Below, piece after piece: positions 1-36,155 of a DNA stretch of 64,000 nucleotides (its first letter is position 1; each line of letters starts with the position of its first letter). The notes under the pieces are model-generated. The model had not been told where the DNA came from, searched no databases, and worked only from the letters and a program-made list of their open reading frames with translations. The DNA is taken from positions 18,289,001 through 18,353,000 of the forward strand of contig CM028906.1 of NCBI GenBank assembly GCA_016801845.1. The letters run 5' to 3'. The stretch comes from Polydactylus sextarius. Lineage: Eukaryota; Chordata; Actinopteri; Polynemidae. The translations under genes and the position numbers were made by a program.

Positions 1-139
1 CGAAACACCTCGGGTCGTCCGTCCTTGTCCTCGTCCTCGGTCTGAGGACATGACGCTCAACTCCTGATGCTGCTCAGCTTCTTCTGAGATCACGTCCAGT
101 CTGAATCCTCGGGCCTCACACTGATCCATCAGGACGAGG
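1..139 (-). CDS. Possible edge exon of an upstream gene (fsd2 position), partial
   Basis: On the minus strand a polypyrimidine-poor AG acceptor at 140-141 is followed by 46 codons without a stop, running off the left edge. An in-frame ATG at 129 opens with MDQCEARGFRLDV, and the peptide is charged (Glu, Arg, Gln). The stretch is more CpG-rich than the AT-rich DNA beside it, which supports coding. I do not recognise the protein. In human the minus-strand gene next to WHAMM is FSD2, so position suggests fsd2, but I see no domain and the identity is inference only. It could equally be a chance open frame. Confidence 0.3.
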
Positions 140-1149
140 CTGTAGAGTCAATCAGTGATCAATATGTTCTTGATACAGGATCAATGACAAATAATAATAA
201 TAATAACAATAATATAACTAATCATAACTGTAATAGTATTTAAAATATATGAGTAACAGGACAGAAAGTAGAAGTATGTACGTCAAACAAGTCAAGTCAA
301 ACATTATAAAAAATCAAACATAAGCAGCACAAAGAAAAAACTGTTAGTTAAGTTATTATCAAAAAACAAAACAAAAACAAAACATCAGCTGATAGAAACT
401 GAAACTACCTGGATGATTCAGAGTCAGGCTTGTTGAAACGGACGCAGCAGTGTGAAGAGAAGAAAGTAACAGTACTAGACTGATCAGAGACCAGTCTATT
501 CAGTCAGTTCAGTGTGTTACTGACTGTCCAGTTCTTCCTTCAGCAGCAGCTGAGACAGAAATAACTGAGTGTCAGATGTCAGAGGCCTGAAGCACCACAG
601 ACTTAGTTAGAGAATATTAATTATTAATAATAATAATGAGTGAATAAAAACATATTTATATATTTAAAAACACATTTAAGCGCCATTTTCATCAGTCACA
701 GAAACTTTAAAAACTCTGAAACAATCAATTTGTTTATAACTTTTAACACTCAGAGCTGGAAATCCCCAACCACGTGACCCACAGATCGAAGGTCAACATC
801 ATGTGACGTTCATAAATCCTCGGACATTTGAAATATTTTCTTCTTTCTTTTTTATTACAGATATCAGCTGTTTAATGCCCTCGTCTCCACCATCAGTATC
901 AGAGTCAATGCAGACAGAAAGCTGATGATTATATTTTTTCATTTTAATGTTTATGAGTGTCAGAGGTTTGTTACAGAAATAAAATAACAGTTTCCTGTTT
1001 ATCTGAAGAAGTTTTAAGGGGAGAAACGTTGCGCTGTAAAAAAAAAAAAAAACAAAACAAAACAAAATATGTTTTATCTTTACTTTTTCTAGCTAAATAA
1101 TGAACACAATAAATAAACTGAGCTAAACTGCGTGTAAGTGTTTAACGTC
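140..1149. other. Intergenic, AT-rich, left of whamm
   Basis: I see no gene here. The stretch holds an (AAT)n-like run near 190-215, A-rich tracts near 355-385 and 1038-1058, and TTA/ATA-rich DNA near 615-665. The short open frames are interrupted and low in complexity. Confidence 0.6.
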
Positions 1150-1329
1150 TTAACGTGACGGCAAAGTCTTTTATTTTCGGCTTCACTCGGTAATTATCGT
1201 GTTTCCGATGATCTTCAGGTTCTTGAACGCAACTGACGTCACATAGATGGCGGACGGTGTAAACACCGACTCACCGTTACCGTCTCGGACCCACCGGAGC
1301 CGTGACACCCGTGACACGACCCGGTGAAG
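1150..1329 (+). promoter_or_regulatory. whamm promoter and 5' leader
   Basis: CpG content rises sharply here and stays high through coding exon 1. A perfect CRE palindrome TGACGTCA lies at 1234-1241. It is followed at 1246-1253 by GATGGCGG, which resembles the YY1 element often found just downstream of housekeeping transcription starts. No TATA box is evident. Transcription probably begins around 1220-1245; this is inferred from motif placement alone. Confidence 0.5.
1247..1327 (+). promoter_or_regulatory. Upstream ORF in the whamm leader
   Basis: An ATG at 1247 opens a 26-codon frame (begins MADGVNTDSPLP) that ends with TGA at 1325-1327, two bases before the whamm ATG at 1330. It is in a different frame from whamm. 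If transcription starts upstream of 1247, ribosomes would have to leak past or reinitiate to make WHAMM. Its ATG lies inside the YY1-like motif, so it may instead sit at or before the cap site and not be translated. Confidence 0.4.
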
Positions 1330-7685
<6,356 letters not shown>

Positions 7686-10450
7686 GCATACACACACATA
7701 TATATACACAGATAGATACAGATATATATGCAGATATATTCCCAGATGCAGCCATTGTGTTTATCTGGTTTGTCCAGATTCTGTTGCTGCCAAATTTTCA
7801 GCTTCGTCTCTGATGAGAAGATTCTTCTTTCTTCATATTTGTCTTTTAAAATGTTGAAATTCATCTGATACTGCTCAGTGGGGATTTGTTGAGATTGATT
7901 TACAGAAACATGTTGATCTCAGTGTTTGGACGATGAAACGTCTAAGGACGTTTAGTGACAGAGACGACGTCACACAAAGTCTGAACTTTGCTTCTTCTTC
8001 TGAATGTAACTAAATCTGAACAATGTTTAAAGTCACTTCACAACAACAAGGGCTCCAACAAACCATGTAATAGTTTTACATTTGATTACTGTCAATAATA
8101 TGTTCTGTTTGATTTTATTTGTGCGATTTAATTTCTTCCTCTGATGCTGAATGAAGAGACGCAGTTTGATGCTGAGGACACGTCGCTATAGTTTAGAGAG
8201 AATGTTTGACCTTTGACCCTGTGAGTGAGCGCCGCACTGACCTGAACGTCTCAGACGTGAACACATAGAACGTGATGATCTGATACGTTTGTTCTGTTTA
8301 TTGAATTAAATGAAGATCATGAAGCTGAGTATTTGTCATTTGTTTTTGTTTTTTTTGATGCTTTGAGTTTTGATCAAACCAAGTGCCGCGTCGTCTACAG
8401 TTAGGGTTAGTCCCCGAGTCGCTGAGCCGATGATGATGTCACACCTGTGTCCTGCAGCTCAGACGTCCTGGTCAGTGGCGTCTGAGAGTGACGCCGCCAG
8501 TGGAGGAAACACCTTCAACATCACCATCATCATCAGTGTGTGTGTGTGGAGTCACATCCAGGTGGATCTCACACACGATTGAGCCTCAATATGAAAATCG
8601 TAGCCCATCTCCATGGCAACAAGCGGTGTGGCTTCAAATGCCGCCCACTCAGCTACAACCAGAGACACAGAGATGCTGCTGATACGACTGGATCATCTTC
8701 ATCGTCAATGTGTTGGTCACTTTTCATTTCACTGATTATTCACTGTTGAATAAAATGATCCAGATCCAACAAACAGTTACAAAGTCTAAGCAGCAGGTTT
8801 GTGACTGAACGTTTCATCCTCAGACACAGAAAACTGCTGCAGATCATCACTTTATTACTGGAAGAAATTAGAAGAGAAAAGAAAAGACCAAAGACAGAAT
8901 TTATCTGTTCATCAACTGGTTGTTTGAATCACTCTGAATCACAAAATGTTTCATATTTCATTAGGGATCATTTTCACCAGCAAAACTTTCTGAGTTTCTG
9001 TTTTATTATTTAATAATAGAATATATTTAAGATCTTTGGATATTAAATTCATATCTTTGTTGTTGGGACAAAATGAGACATTTCAAAAACATAAGAGACA
9101 CCTGGAGGAGGAACAACCGATGACTTCATCAGTAGTTATGACTAATAGTAATAATAATAATAGTGATAATAATAACCATCTGTCGTCCTCTTGAGGGTCA
9201 TCTTCTCTTGTTGATTCTGAAACTGCTCATTTATTTTCTCTGAAGATGAAAACTATAGTCTCGGCTGATTGGCTGAGAGGCGGCAGGTGACTGAATCCAA
9301 ACATCCATCATCCTGGTATTTATACCAACAGCAGTGGGAATAAGTTACAGCAACGTGAGCTCTGATCCTCAGATCTGCATCATCTTCTTCTTAATCAGGA
9401 TCCAGTTTCAGTATCATTTTCAGATGCAGGTTGAGGTCTCAGATTATAAACTGATTGGATCTAAAGTCTGATTATACACTGAACATCACTGAGCTCCAGC
9501 TGTTTCAGACATAAAACACACACACACCATCTGTGTTGTAATGAAACTAAACTTTACCAATCGTCAGTTCTATGGTACAATATTGAACAGGAGGAGTTGG
9601 TTCAAACAAAGGAAACAATTGATCATATGAATCATGAAGTTCGACAGAAATAAACAGATGAAAATCCGCGTTAGAAAACCTGCGATACTTTGTTTATTTC
9701 ACGTTGTTGTGAATGTCGATGTTAAACCTTCAGGAGATTAAATAAATCAGAAACAAACCGATGATGTGACGTTTCGGTGAAAAGGAAAGTCACATGATTC
9801 ACCAACAAGCACCAAAACCCCGACACCATCACCTCAATGGACACTGGAGAGGGAAGCACATCAGCAGACACACACACACAGATCTACACACAGACACACA
9901 CACACTGTCCTACAGTCTAACACAACTCGCTCCGCTGTCATCGTCACGTCCGATGTTGGTGAAGGAAACAGAATCAGATGAACAGAGTCAAAGTGATTGT
10001 TTGTTCGTATTATTACGGCGACGTCGTCACGTGGCCGGTTCTCCTCACTAGGTTCACACTCACCTGGAGGCACTTTGTCTGTGTTTTGTCTATGTGCATA
10101 TAAACTAACGAGTACAAAGTGAAACACACCTGAGAGAGACGAGCGCGGAGCAGGATCAGGTCTAAGGATTAACACCGATTATTACTGAGTGAAGCTGAGA
10201 CAGTAACAGTCTGTAGTTTTAGCCCTTAGAGTCTCCTCCTCTGCAGAGACGCTGCAGGAAAACACGCGGACATGATCGAAACCCTCCACCAGCGTTAAAA
10301 GACCCGAACCAGAGAAACAGAGAAGAAGCTCAAAGTGTGACTGTTGATTTAGAGTCTGAGGCCGATGAACACGAGGCCTCTGTTCGTCCGTCTGTCAGTC
10401 CTGTTTATCTCCGTGGTGGGGTTGACCTCTGACCCTCCAACTCTCTGACC
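7686..10450. other. Convergent intergenic stretch: 3' UTRs of whamm (+) and homer2 (-)
   Basis: whamm ends at 7685 and homer2 ends at 10451, transcribed toward each other. Plus-strand AATAAA occurs at 8749-8754. Candidate minus-strand signals (TTTATT on the plus strand) lie at 8851-8856, 9230-9235 and 9693-9698. No coding exon is supported. A CCAAT-plus-TATA arrangement at 9260-9335 is listed as a finding. Confidence 0.6.
8749..8754 (+). terminator. Candidate whamm poly(A) signal
   Basis: AATAAA lies about 1.06 kb after the whamm stop. An ATTAAA at about 8305 is an earlier alternative. Confidence 0.4.
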
Positions 10451-28422
<17,972 letters not shown>

Positions 28423-29266
28423 CTCCGCGGACTTCACCAACTCCTCCTCGGTATAAAATATTTTCCAGTTCCCGGTGGTTTCCCGGTAAATGTAGTTGAG
28501 TCTCCGGACTTTGACCGATGAGACGGTGAGTTCGGTCCCGGGAGGCGGCTCCGAGTGGTGGCTGAAACGTGAGCTTCTCCCGGTGAAGTGCGCGGCTCGT
28601 CGGGTTCTTTCCTACACCGGATATCGGTTACACCGGGTAACCGATAATTTAACTTTAACTTTTAATTTTCGCCGGTTTGTTATATCGGTTGTCGGGCGCG
28701 GCAGCTGCTCCTGCCCGGTGCTCCGTCCTCCGACAGTCGGCGCTGATGAATGAAGTTACGGTGAACCGGAGCCTCGCTCCCTCCCCACGGATCCAGTTTC
28801 ACGGACTGAAGCGGAGCAGCGACACGGAGCGGCCTCCACCTGCCGGAGCCTCCCACTCATTAACGACACGGACCGGGAACAGTTACCACCAACCCCGGGG
28901 ATTAATTACCCCTGACACTGGGGATCAATTATCTCCATTTTTCACGTTCAGAAAAAAAACGACCAATAACGACAATTTTATGAATTAAAGTGAACTTACA
29001 TGTTTGATGTTCGCAGCAGTTTGTTCTTTGTCCTTAAATTAAACTAAATGCACAAATGATGTTTATCGCAGCAGCTTTGACTCAAGCTGTTTTTAACCGT
29101 TTCCGTTTTTACCCGTTAACCGGTTTTTAAACTACAGGTAAATGACGTCAATCAGCGGCAGGTGCGCCCGGCCCGGAACCATCAGAATAGTTCGTTATTC
29201 CGGGGGGAAGTTTATCAGTGACGGACCGGAGCTGAGTGACAGAGCTGCGCCTTCACGTTGAAACAG
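28423..29266. promoter_or_regulatory. CpG-rich head-to-head promoter between homer2 (-) and ramac (+)
   Basis: The DNA from about 28420 to 29270 is much richer in CpG than its surroundings. The homer2 ATG on the minus strand (28422) and the ramac leader lie on opposite sides. A probable non-coding first exon of ramac ends at 29266 (AAACAG before gtcaga). No TATA box stands out. A shared bidirectional promoter is inferred from the roughly 0.8 kb spacing. Confidence 0.5.
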
Positions 29267-29497
29267 GTCAGAAATGTAATTGTAACAATTAACTCTATGG
29301 TTAGTGGTTAAAGACATTATCGTTTAAACGTTTGTATGTTGCTTTTAACATTGTCTGTGTTTTAAATGACGTTTGTTTACGTCGACACAAGGCCGGTTCT
29401 TATTGGTCTGCTGGAGGAAGCAGCGTCAACAACATGATCGACATTAAACATAAAAAATAAAAAACAACACATATGTGTGTGTGTTTATCTCCGTAGG

Positions 29498-30512
29498 ATG
29501 GCGGAGAAAACGGATACTCTGCAGCTCTACGAGCAGATGTTCAAACACAGGTTCACAGCAGAGGACGAGGAATATCAGAAGTACCGGGAACGGCCCGCCG
29601 ACCCGCCGCCCATTGTGGAGGACTGGAGGGGCCGAGGGGCCGGGAACCCGCGGGGCCGGGATCACAGGTGATATAAAATTACCTTTATCTGAGATCTGTC
29701 ACATGTTTACATGACGCTTTGGAACATGGTTTTAATTATTCTGGCTCTGACACAAAAATGTAACCACAGCTATTTTACAGCTATTTTTTATTTAATTTCT
29801 CCTTTTTACGTGATGCGAATAATGAAAAGTCCGTGTGTAAACAGACTGTATACAACCTGTAGCTTCTGTTACATCATAACCAGTTTATCACTTTGTCCAC
29901 TAACCTGATACATCATCATCATTAAAGGAGGAATCATTTCTTTAAATGAGACCAGATCAGAGAAACACAGTGACAGTCATAGGACCAAATCATAAAAACA
30001 TTTATCTGAAAGTTCTTTACATTATAGAGCGTAAAGAGCTTGGAAATGTGGAAATGTTGGAGAAATCCAACATTTCTTTTGACATTGGTGGAAGAACTCC
30101 CTGTCAACTCACCATCATGTGATGTTTTAATTAACATGTTGTTGTTGACTGATGTTTAATCATCCTCTGTCTCTGAAGGCACCAGGACCGACGTGGATAC
30201 AGAGGTCATGGGTGGGGAGGAGGTCGAGGCTGGAGGGGGGATCGTGATCAACAGCACTGGCGGGACCGGGATCAGTACCGGGACAGGGAGAGGCACTGGG
30301 ACCGGGACCGGGATCGTGATAGAGACCGGGATCGCGATCGGGAACGGCACTGGAACAGAGACAGAGACCAAAGCCGGGACCAGGACAGAGACTGTCACTG
30401 GGACCGGGACAGGGACAGAGACTGGGGTCATGGCAGTGGGTCTCAGTCGGGTCCTCTAGGATCCAACCAGGGACAGAGCTCATACCAGAGACCACAACCG
30501 GATCGGTACTGA
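29498..30512 (+). CDS. ramac: RAMAC (RNMT-activating mini-protein), cap methylation cofactor
   Basis: Two coding exons, 29498-29667 and 30179-30512, join in frame to 167 residues. The ATG at 29498 lies one base after an AG acceptor, so the 5' leader is spliced. Residues about 7-45 (LYEQMFKHRFTAEDEEYQKY, then RPADPPPIVEDW) are the RNMT-binding core that activates the cap guanine-N7 methyltransferase in the nucleus. The rest is the RNA-binding Arg-rich region, ending in a Tyr/Pro/Gln tail (SYQRPQPDRY). Human RAMAC is about 118 residues. The extra length is an Arg-Asp/Arg-Glu repeat array in exon 2. The short core could be mistaken for a fragment, but start, splice and stop are all clean. Confidence 0.9.
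30235..30430 (+). repeat. Coding hexanucleotide repeat (Arg-Asp array) in ramac
   Basis: Period-six DNA close to GGGACC/GGGATC, read as alternating Arg and Asp with interspersed Glu, His-Trp and Gln. Because the period is a multiple of three, other frames on both strands also stay open (Gly-Thr, Pro-Val), which explains the long shadow frames here. Confidence 0.85.
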
Positions 30513-30723
30513 GCTCAGAGTGAATCTCTCAGGTGTCGTCATGTTCAGTCTTTATTTTAATTTACAGTTGTATCATTTACTTTAATGTTCTGTGACATGT
30601 TTATTTCTGTTTCTCATCATCATCACAGTCTCATGAGGAAGAACTGAGCCACGTGTCCTTGTAACAACCTACTACTCATCATTGTAAAAGTGTCACTGCT
30701 GCAGGATCATACAGAGAAGAGAG

Positions 30724-30729
30724 AATAAA
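30724..30729 (+). terminator. Candidate ramac poly(A) signal
   Basis: AATAAA lies 212 bases after the ramac stop. A second AATAAA at 31131-31136 is followed by T-rich DNA and may define a longer form. Confidence 0.45.
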
Positions 30730-33700
30730 AAATTAAGTAAATTGACTTATCTTCAGTTAAACATCTAACTTGGGGGTTAACTGGTCAAATCTCAACAAGC
30801 TGCAAAAACACAGTTTTATATTTAATTTAAAAACCATTGTAGCAAACACTCTAATGGGAGTTCTGACATTTTCTTCTCGCTCAGACTTTTGATCACCATC
30901 ACTGAGTCTTCTCTTTCAAATTCTTTGGTTTCATGTTGTTTATTGAAGATATTTTTCTCTGACTGTCACAGAACTGAGACATTGTGTTTGGGTGGTTAAG
31001 GTTTGGTATGTTATGAATTGTGCAGCTCAGTATTGTTACACACAGTGAATCTGAATTATCAGAGAGATCTATTTGTAATGCTGGTTTATTTTTCTGCCTC
31101 ACATTGATTCATAATTATAACTGAACTGTCAATAAATGTGTATTTTCCTAGCAGGTAGTCTCTGTGTCGTGACATTACAGAAGGTTCAAGTTTTAATAAA
31201 GATGATCTTTGATAAAGATGTCAGACAGAGTTAGTGATAGTGTCACACTAACATCAAGTTTTACTGGGGTTTCAACCTACATTAATGTTTTTATATGAGC
31301 CTTGTTAAAGAGCTGGTATCAGACATGTGACAACATTAAATACAGTGTCATTATAAAATCTGTTCTCAGGTTCACTCTGTCATGGCAGGAACAGTTGCAT
31401 TGCTTTCATTATAAACACTGAGCTACTGAGTCAATGAGTCTCAGTGTTGAAGCATCAATAGGAGATAAACATTTAACTGATGTTTCTGTCTCTTCAGTCT
31501 GATGATCTTATGTTCAACATGTAGATTATTGTTGATTCATCATTGTTTGTGATCAGGTTGAAAGGTTCCGTGTCTCTGCTGATCACTGATCTGAATCCTC
31601 TCTACTTTAAAAGCTGTTGAAGTCTAAATAAAGGAATAATTTCCTTGAAGATTCTTGTTTAAAACTCTTGTCTGTTGTGTCAGTGTCTCATCACTGACAA
31701 CTGTCACTGTCGTCCTGCGTGAAACAGTAAAGACTGTTCACAGTGAATGAGGCTACAAGCAAAGTTAACACAGAGCAGCAGCAGTGAAATATTTATGTGC
31801 ATCATTAACACAGTGTTGCTACATGTGTGAGTCCACTGACAGCAGATCGGTTCATAAAGAGTGGACACAATAACACAGCTTAGTGTTTTATCAGAGCTGC
31901 TCTGTCACTTTTCTATTTGTGGCTGCAGAAAGACGTTAACACCTCATTTGGACTTCAGCAGTGTAATCAGCTGTGATGATAAAGGCTGAAGTGGAGGGGG
32001 TGGGGGGGACGGGGGGTGTTGCTGAAACTGGCACTCAGCAGGGAAGATACCATCAGCTCTGTAATCAGTTCACATCAGAGTCTGACCAGAAACTACATGG
32101 AGAGACATTAGGACAAAAATCTCTGAATTGGATTCAACTTTAAACTGGAAGAAATGATTTATAATAGTTTATAATAGCTTGTGGTATTTAGTTCAGTTAA
32201 TATTTAGATTATTATCTTTATTGTCTGGAGCTGGACCTCATCTCTGTTCCTGTGCTCTGCCTGTGATGATGAGAGTTGACAGCGTTGTAGACTCTGTGCT
32301 CGAGGCCATGAACTCATCCACTGTGATCATAACTCTGAGTGAACACACAAATAAAGCAGTGCAGCCTCCCCATCACACATACACACACTCAAACAGCACA
32401 GCCCTGCAGCGCTCAGCGACCTACATGTGGCACTGAGGTTGGCCCCGCCCCCTGCATCATGTGACTGGCCTCCAGCTCTGGAAGGTGCAAACACATCTGA
32501 ACAGTCACCTCATCACTTGAACATACACACACGTAGATAAGGGCTAAAGTCAGGAACATGAACAGACCCCAGTCAGTTCTGCTGCAGGTTTCATGACTTC
32601 CTGTTTCCTGATCTGGATGTTAACGACGGAGACACCCAGGTTGTCTCTGAGGGGAACTAGTTAGTGTGATTATATCTGCTCTGATCTCCACTGTGACATG
32701 TGGACGACTGCAGGACAGAGGCGGACACATCCTCTGTGAGAGGACAAATAGCAAGCAGCTTTGTATCATATATTATGACAGTATAATATTACAATGAAGC
32801 AGATTAATTAAAAGTAGAGAAGAAATATCAGAACGTGTGAGATGTACAGATACTTGTTCTGCAAAAGATGATCTGTTATTATATATAACATCAGATTGTT
32901 AATGGTCATGTTTTACTGCCACAGCTGACCTGTAACTCTATGTTTTATTTTCATGTTTGTTCCTTTGATTTTTCTGCAGAGACAGACAGAAACAGACACC
33001 GCTCACTCAACTTCTTCTTTGTGAATGATGTGAAAACATCTCAGCCTTTCTGGTTTTGTTTCATGGATACTATTTGTTTCTTCCTCATGTGTTAAATCCA
33101 GTCTGTAATTAGTTAATTAGACATGAGGATAACAAGTGTCCTGCAGTGCGCCTCACTCTTTCTGCATATTAATGAAAGTCACAATAAAGCGACTCAGGCT
33201 ACATTTTCTATTGAAGACAAACATGAACTGACTGAACATTACCGACTCTTTGTGTCTTTCACTGCTGAAGAAAAGAGGAACACTATAAATAGACACAATG
33301 AACCAGCAGGAACAGACCTGTTTACTGATGATATTTAGTTAATAATATAATTATACAGTTATTATACAGTTAATGAGGCTGAGTCTCATTTAGCTGCCTC
33401 AAGTCTAGGACCAACTGAGCCACTTAGATAACAAAAGGAAATATGTAGAGTCCAAAGAAAAGAAAACATCAGGTTTGATAAAAGTAAAATAATTCATGTT
33501 ATTTTATTTATTCTATGTTAGAAAGCAGAGGCAGCACACAACTTAATAAGCAACAACAACAATTTGTGTATTATATGTTAGTTTGCACTTTCATTAAAAA
33601 TGATTAGATTAATAATTATATCAATTCAAATGGAAAAACTAATAATTTTTTAAATCACTAATAAACAGATACAAGCAAGTGATTTGATATAAAATATGAA

Positions 33701-34220
33701 CGTGATGTCTGTATGTTTTCTTTGTGACTATAACCAATATGTCCCTTCATTGTCCACCAGCACAACTGAGACAATTTGAGACAAACTGTGAAGAAGTTGT
33801 GAAGAAGTTGTGATTTGTACGATGATTTGAACAATGGTGACGTTCTTCATCTGAAGTTGCTGATCTGAGCTTCACTTCGCTTCACAGACAAGACAGATAC
33901 TAAAGAACAGTCGACAGCAGAGAGAACAACCCTCACCACACCGAGCTTTATATATGGACTTCATCATTTAAATACACATTACATAACTCCACCAGCTGGA
34001 CAGACGATGTGTCATGTTAACTGTCTGTATGAATATTAAATAAAGACAGCTGAGATTAATCACACCCAGTCCAGAATTCACTTTATCAAGGATGTCTTTT
34101 TCTAAAATACATTGAATTGATATACTAATTAATCAGACTCAAAGGAGAAAAGACTGACACCTTTAATTAGCTGCAATCCAACATTTAAGAGGAAGTGGTG
34201 TAAAGCTACAGACAATATTG

Positions 34221-34290
34221 TGTCTCTGATCATGTCGTTGTTGTGTTTCTGTTCATGTCTCTGATCATGTCGTTGCTTTGTATTTCTTCA
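34221..34290. repeat. 35-bp tandem duplication
   Basis: Two near-identical 35-base copies begin TGTCTCTGATCATGTCGTTG at 34221 and 34256, with a partial third copy after 34290. Confidence 0.85.
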
Positions 34291-35517
34291 TGTCATTGCT
34301 GTTCTCTGTTCATGTCGTGTGGTGGGAGGTGAAATCAGCCTCATGCTGTTGTTCTTGTTCAGTCTCCTCGCTGTGAGTGGGCAGTCAGGTCCCTGTGACT
34401 CACCTCAGGCTCTGATGGCTCGTCACTGCCCACTCACAGCGTCTGCAGCACGTTATGTAATTAAACTGCTCCTCAGCTCTGCAGCTTCACTACAACAACA
34501 GGGAACATCCTACATCTACAAGAAATTATTTCACAACCTTTTCATTATTTACAACATTTAACTGTTTGTGAGAAGTAGCTAACTACACAGAGTACGCTGA
34601 ATAGTGCAGAGTAAATATGCAGCAACCTGGATTTAAGTATTTTCATAGTTTAGAAACTTAAACATATAAACTAACAAATCTAAAATTTATGGTTATGATG
34701 TAATAACTAGTCACTGTTATAGTGAATATGTTTATACATAATTAAACCACAGTGAACAGGAATAACTCACACATCATCTTTCCTGTTTTTACTGATTAAT
34801 TTAATAATATTAAACTATTTTTACTGCTGCTGAATATTCATAACAGTTCTTACCATGTTTTGTACTTTTATTATAATATAAAGTATATTTAATTTACTTT
34901 TATCAATACTCCAAGTATTTCGTGTTTTCACAATGTAATAGTGCGACTTTTTTTCTTTAAACTTACTAATAACAAATAATACAAATGTTATTTTAATACT
35001 TCAGTATATATTCTGAAATATTCTAGTGATACTCTACTTTTTTCTATTGTAGTTATATGTTATTTTCAGATTATGATTTGACATGAATCAAATATCAAAC
35101 CAAAAAAAGTCTAAAATTTGTACAAATGTCTCCTGATTCAGCTACAACTGAAATATTAACGTGTTTGTATTAATTCTTTTATCTAAGAATCTAAATGTTT
35201 CTTCCACCACTGAACAACTTATCATCGACTCCAGTTCATGTCTTCCTCAGATTGTTTTTTAATAATTTAAGACCTGACGAGAACAATAAATAAATGTTTG
35301 TGCAGCAGGAACTGTTTTTAGGTTTTGGCCTCCTGATCATTTGTCTCTCAATAAAAACTGACATCTCTCTGAATGTGTAGCGACATCTGGTGGCAGAAAC
35401 GCTTATGACATTAACTACACATCATACATCATAACATTATAGAAAAACTTTCAAATAGAGAAACTTTGTTGTGTTTAATCAAATCAAAGATGCTCACTTT
35501 GGAAAAAAAAAACACAT

Positions 35518-35523
35518 TTTATT
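35518..35523 (-). terminator. Candidate btbd1 poly(A) signal
   Basis: TTTATT on the plus strand reads AATAAA on the minus strand, about 615 bases beyond the btbd1 stop. The implied 3' UTR contains CA/GT tracts at 35779-35815 and 35887-35935. Confidence 0.5.
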
Positions 35524-36044
35524 GACAAAAAGCTAAAAATCAACATTTTACTCATTGTTTTTTTTTTTAACTTTCCATATTAAGTGCTAATCAAACATGA
35601 AGTTACACAATGAACCACTGACAGTTACACAACAAAAGATCTGATACAGTGAAACAAAAACAGCTGCTGATAAATGACAGAGAAACAGTGCCCAATAAAA
35701 AAATAAGCAAGTATTATACTGTTGATAAATCGATAAACAAAGAGACAAAAATAGAATGAAACCAACGGCAGCTGTCTGACACACACACACACACACACAT
35801 GCACACACACACACATCAGTGTTTAAATCAGTTACACTGATGATTCTGATGAACTGCTGATGAAGGGTTTATTTCCACCATATCCACACACACACACACC
35901 CACACACACAAAGTCTCACACACGCACGCGCACACAGTCTCTATTCCCATGGCTCGGGAGGCACCGCATATCTGTGTCAGTGTATCTGTAGCTTTGTATC
36001 TGCGTCTAGTGTCCAGTCTTCAGTCTGAGATGTTGCTAGTCTTT

Positions 36045-36155
36045 ATGTTCAGATGTAGTAGATGATGATGTTCAGGTGTAGTATATGATGTTCAGATATA
36101 GTAGCTGATGATATTCAGGTGTAGCAGATGATGACGTTCAGGTGTAGTAGATGAT
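36045..36155. repeat. Tandem repeat spanning the end of the btbd1 coding region
   Basis: About five imperfect copies of a 20-23 base unit resembling ATGTTCAGGTGTAGTAGATG run rightward from 36045. The rightmost copy contains the btbd1 stop codon (TCA at 36138-36140 on the plus strand) and its last codons, Ile-Ile-Tyr-Tyr-Thr. Confidence 0.8.

Larger units (their letters stand above)
30513..36137. other. Gene-free stretch between ramac and the btbd1 stop
   Basis: I see no supported exon. It contains the ramac 3' UTR (AATAAA at 30724-30729 and 31131-31136), a G-run cluster at 31993-32016, a 35-bp tandem duplication at 34221-34290, and the btbd1 3' UTR, about 36137 down to 35500 on the minus strand. 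The rest is AT-rich. In human a small gene, C15orf40, lies in this interval; I found no trace of it here. Confidence 0.55.

Noticed and set aside
30156..30495. Pro-Val-rich and Gly-Thr-rich frames over ramac exon 2
   Set aside because: They arise from the period-six repeat in alternative frames. Only the Arg-Asp frame joins exon 1 in phase and ends in the family-like tail.
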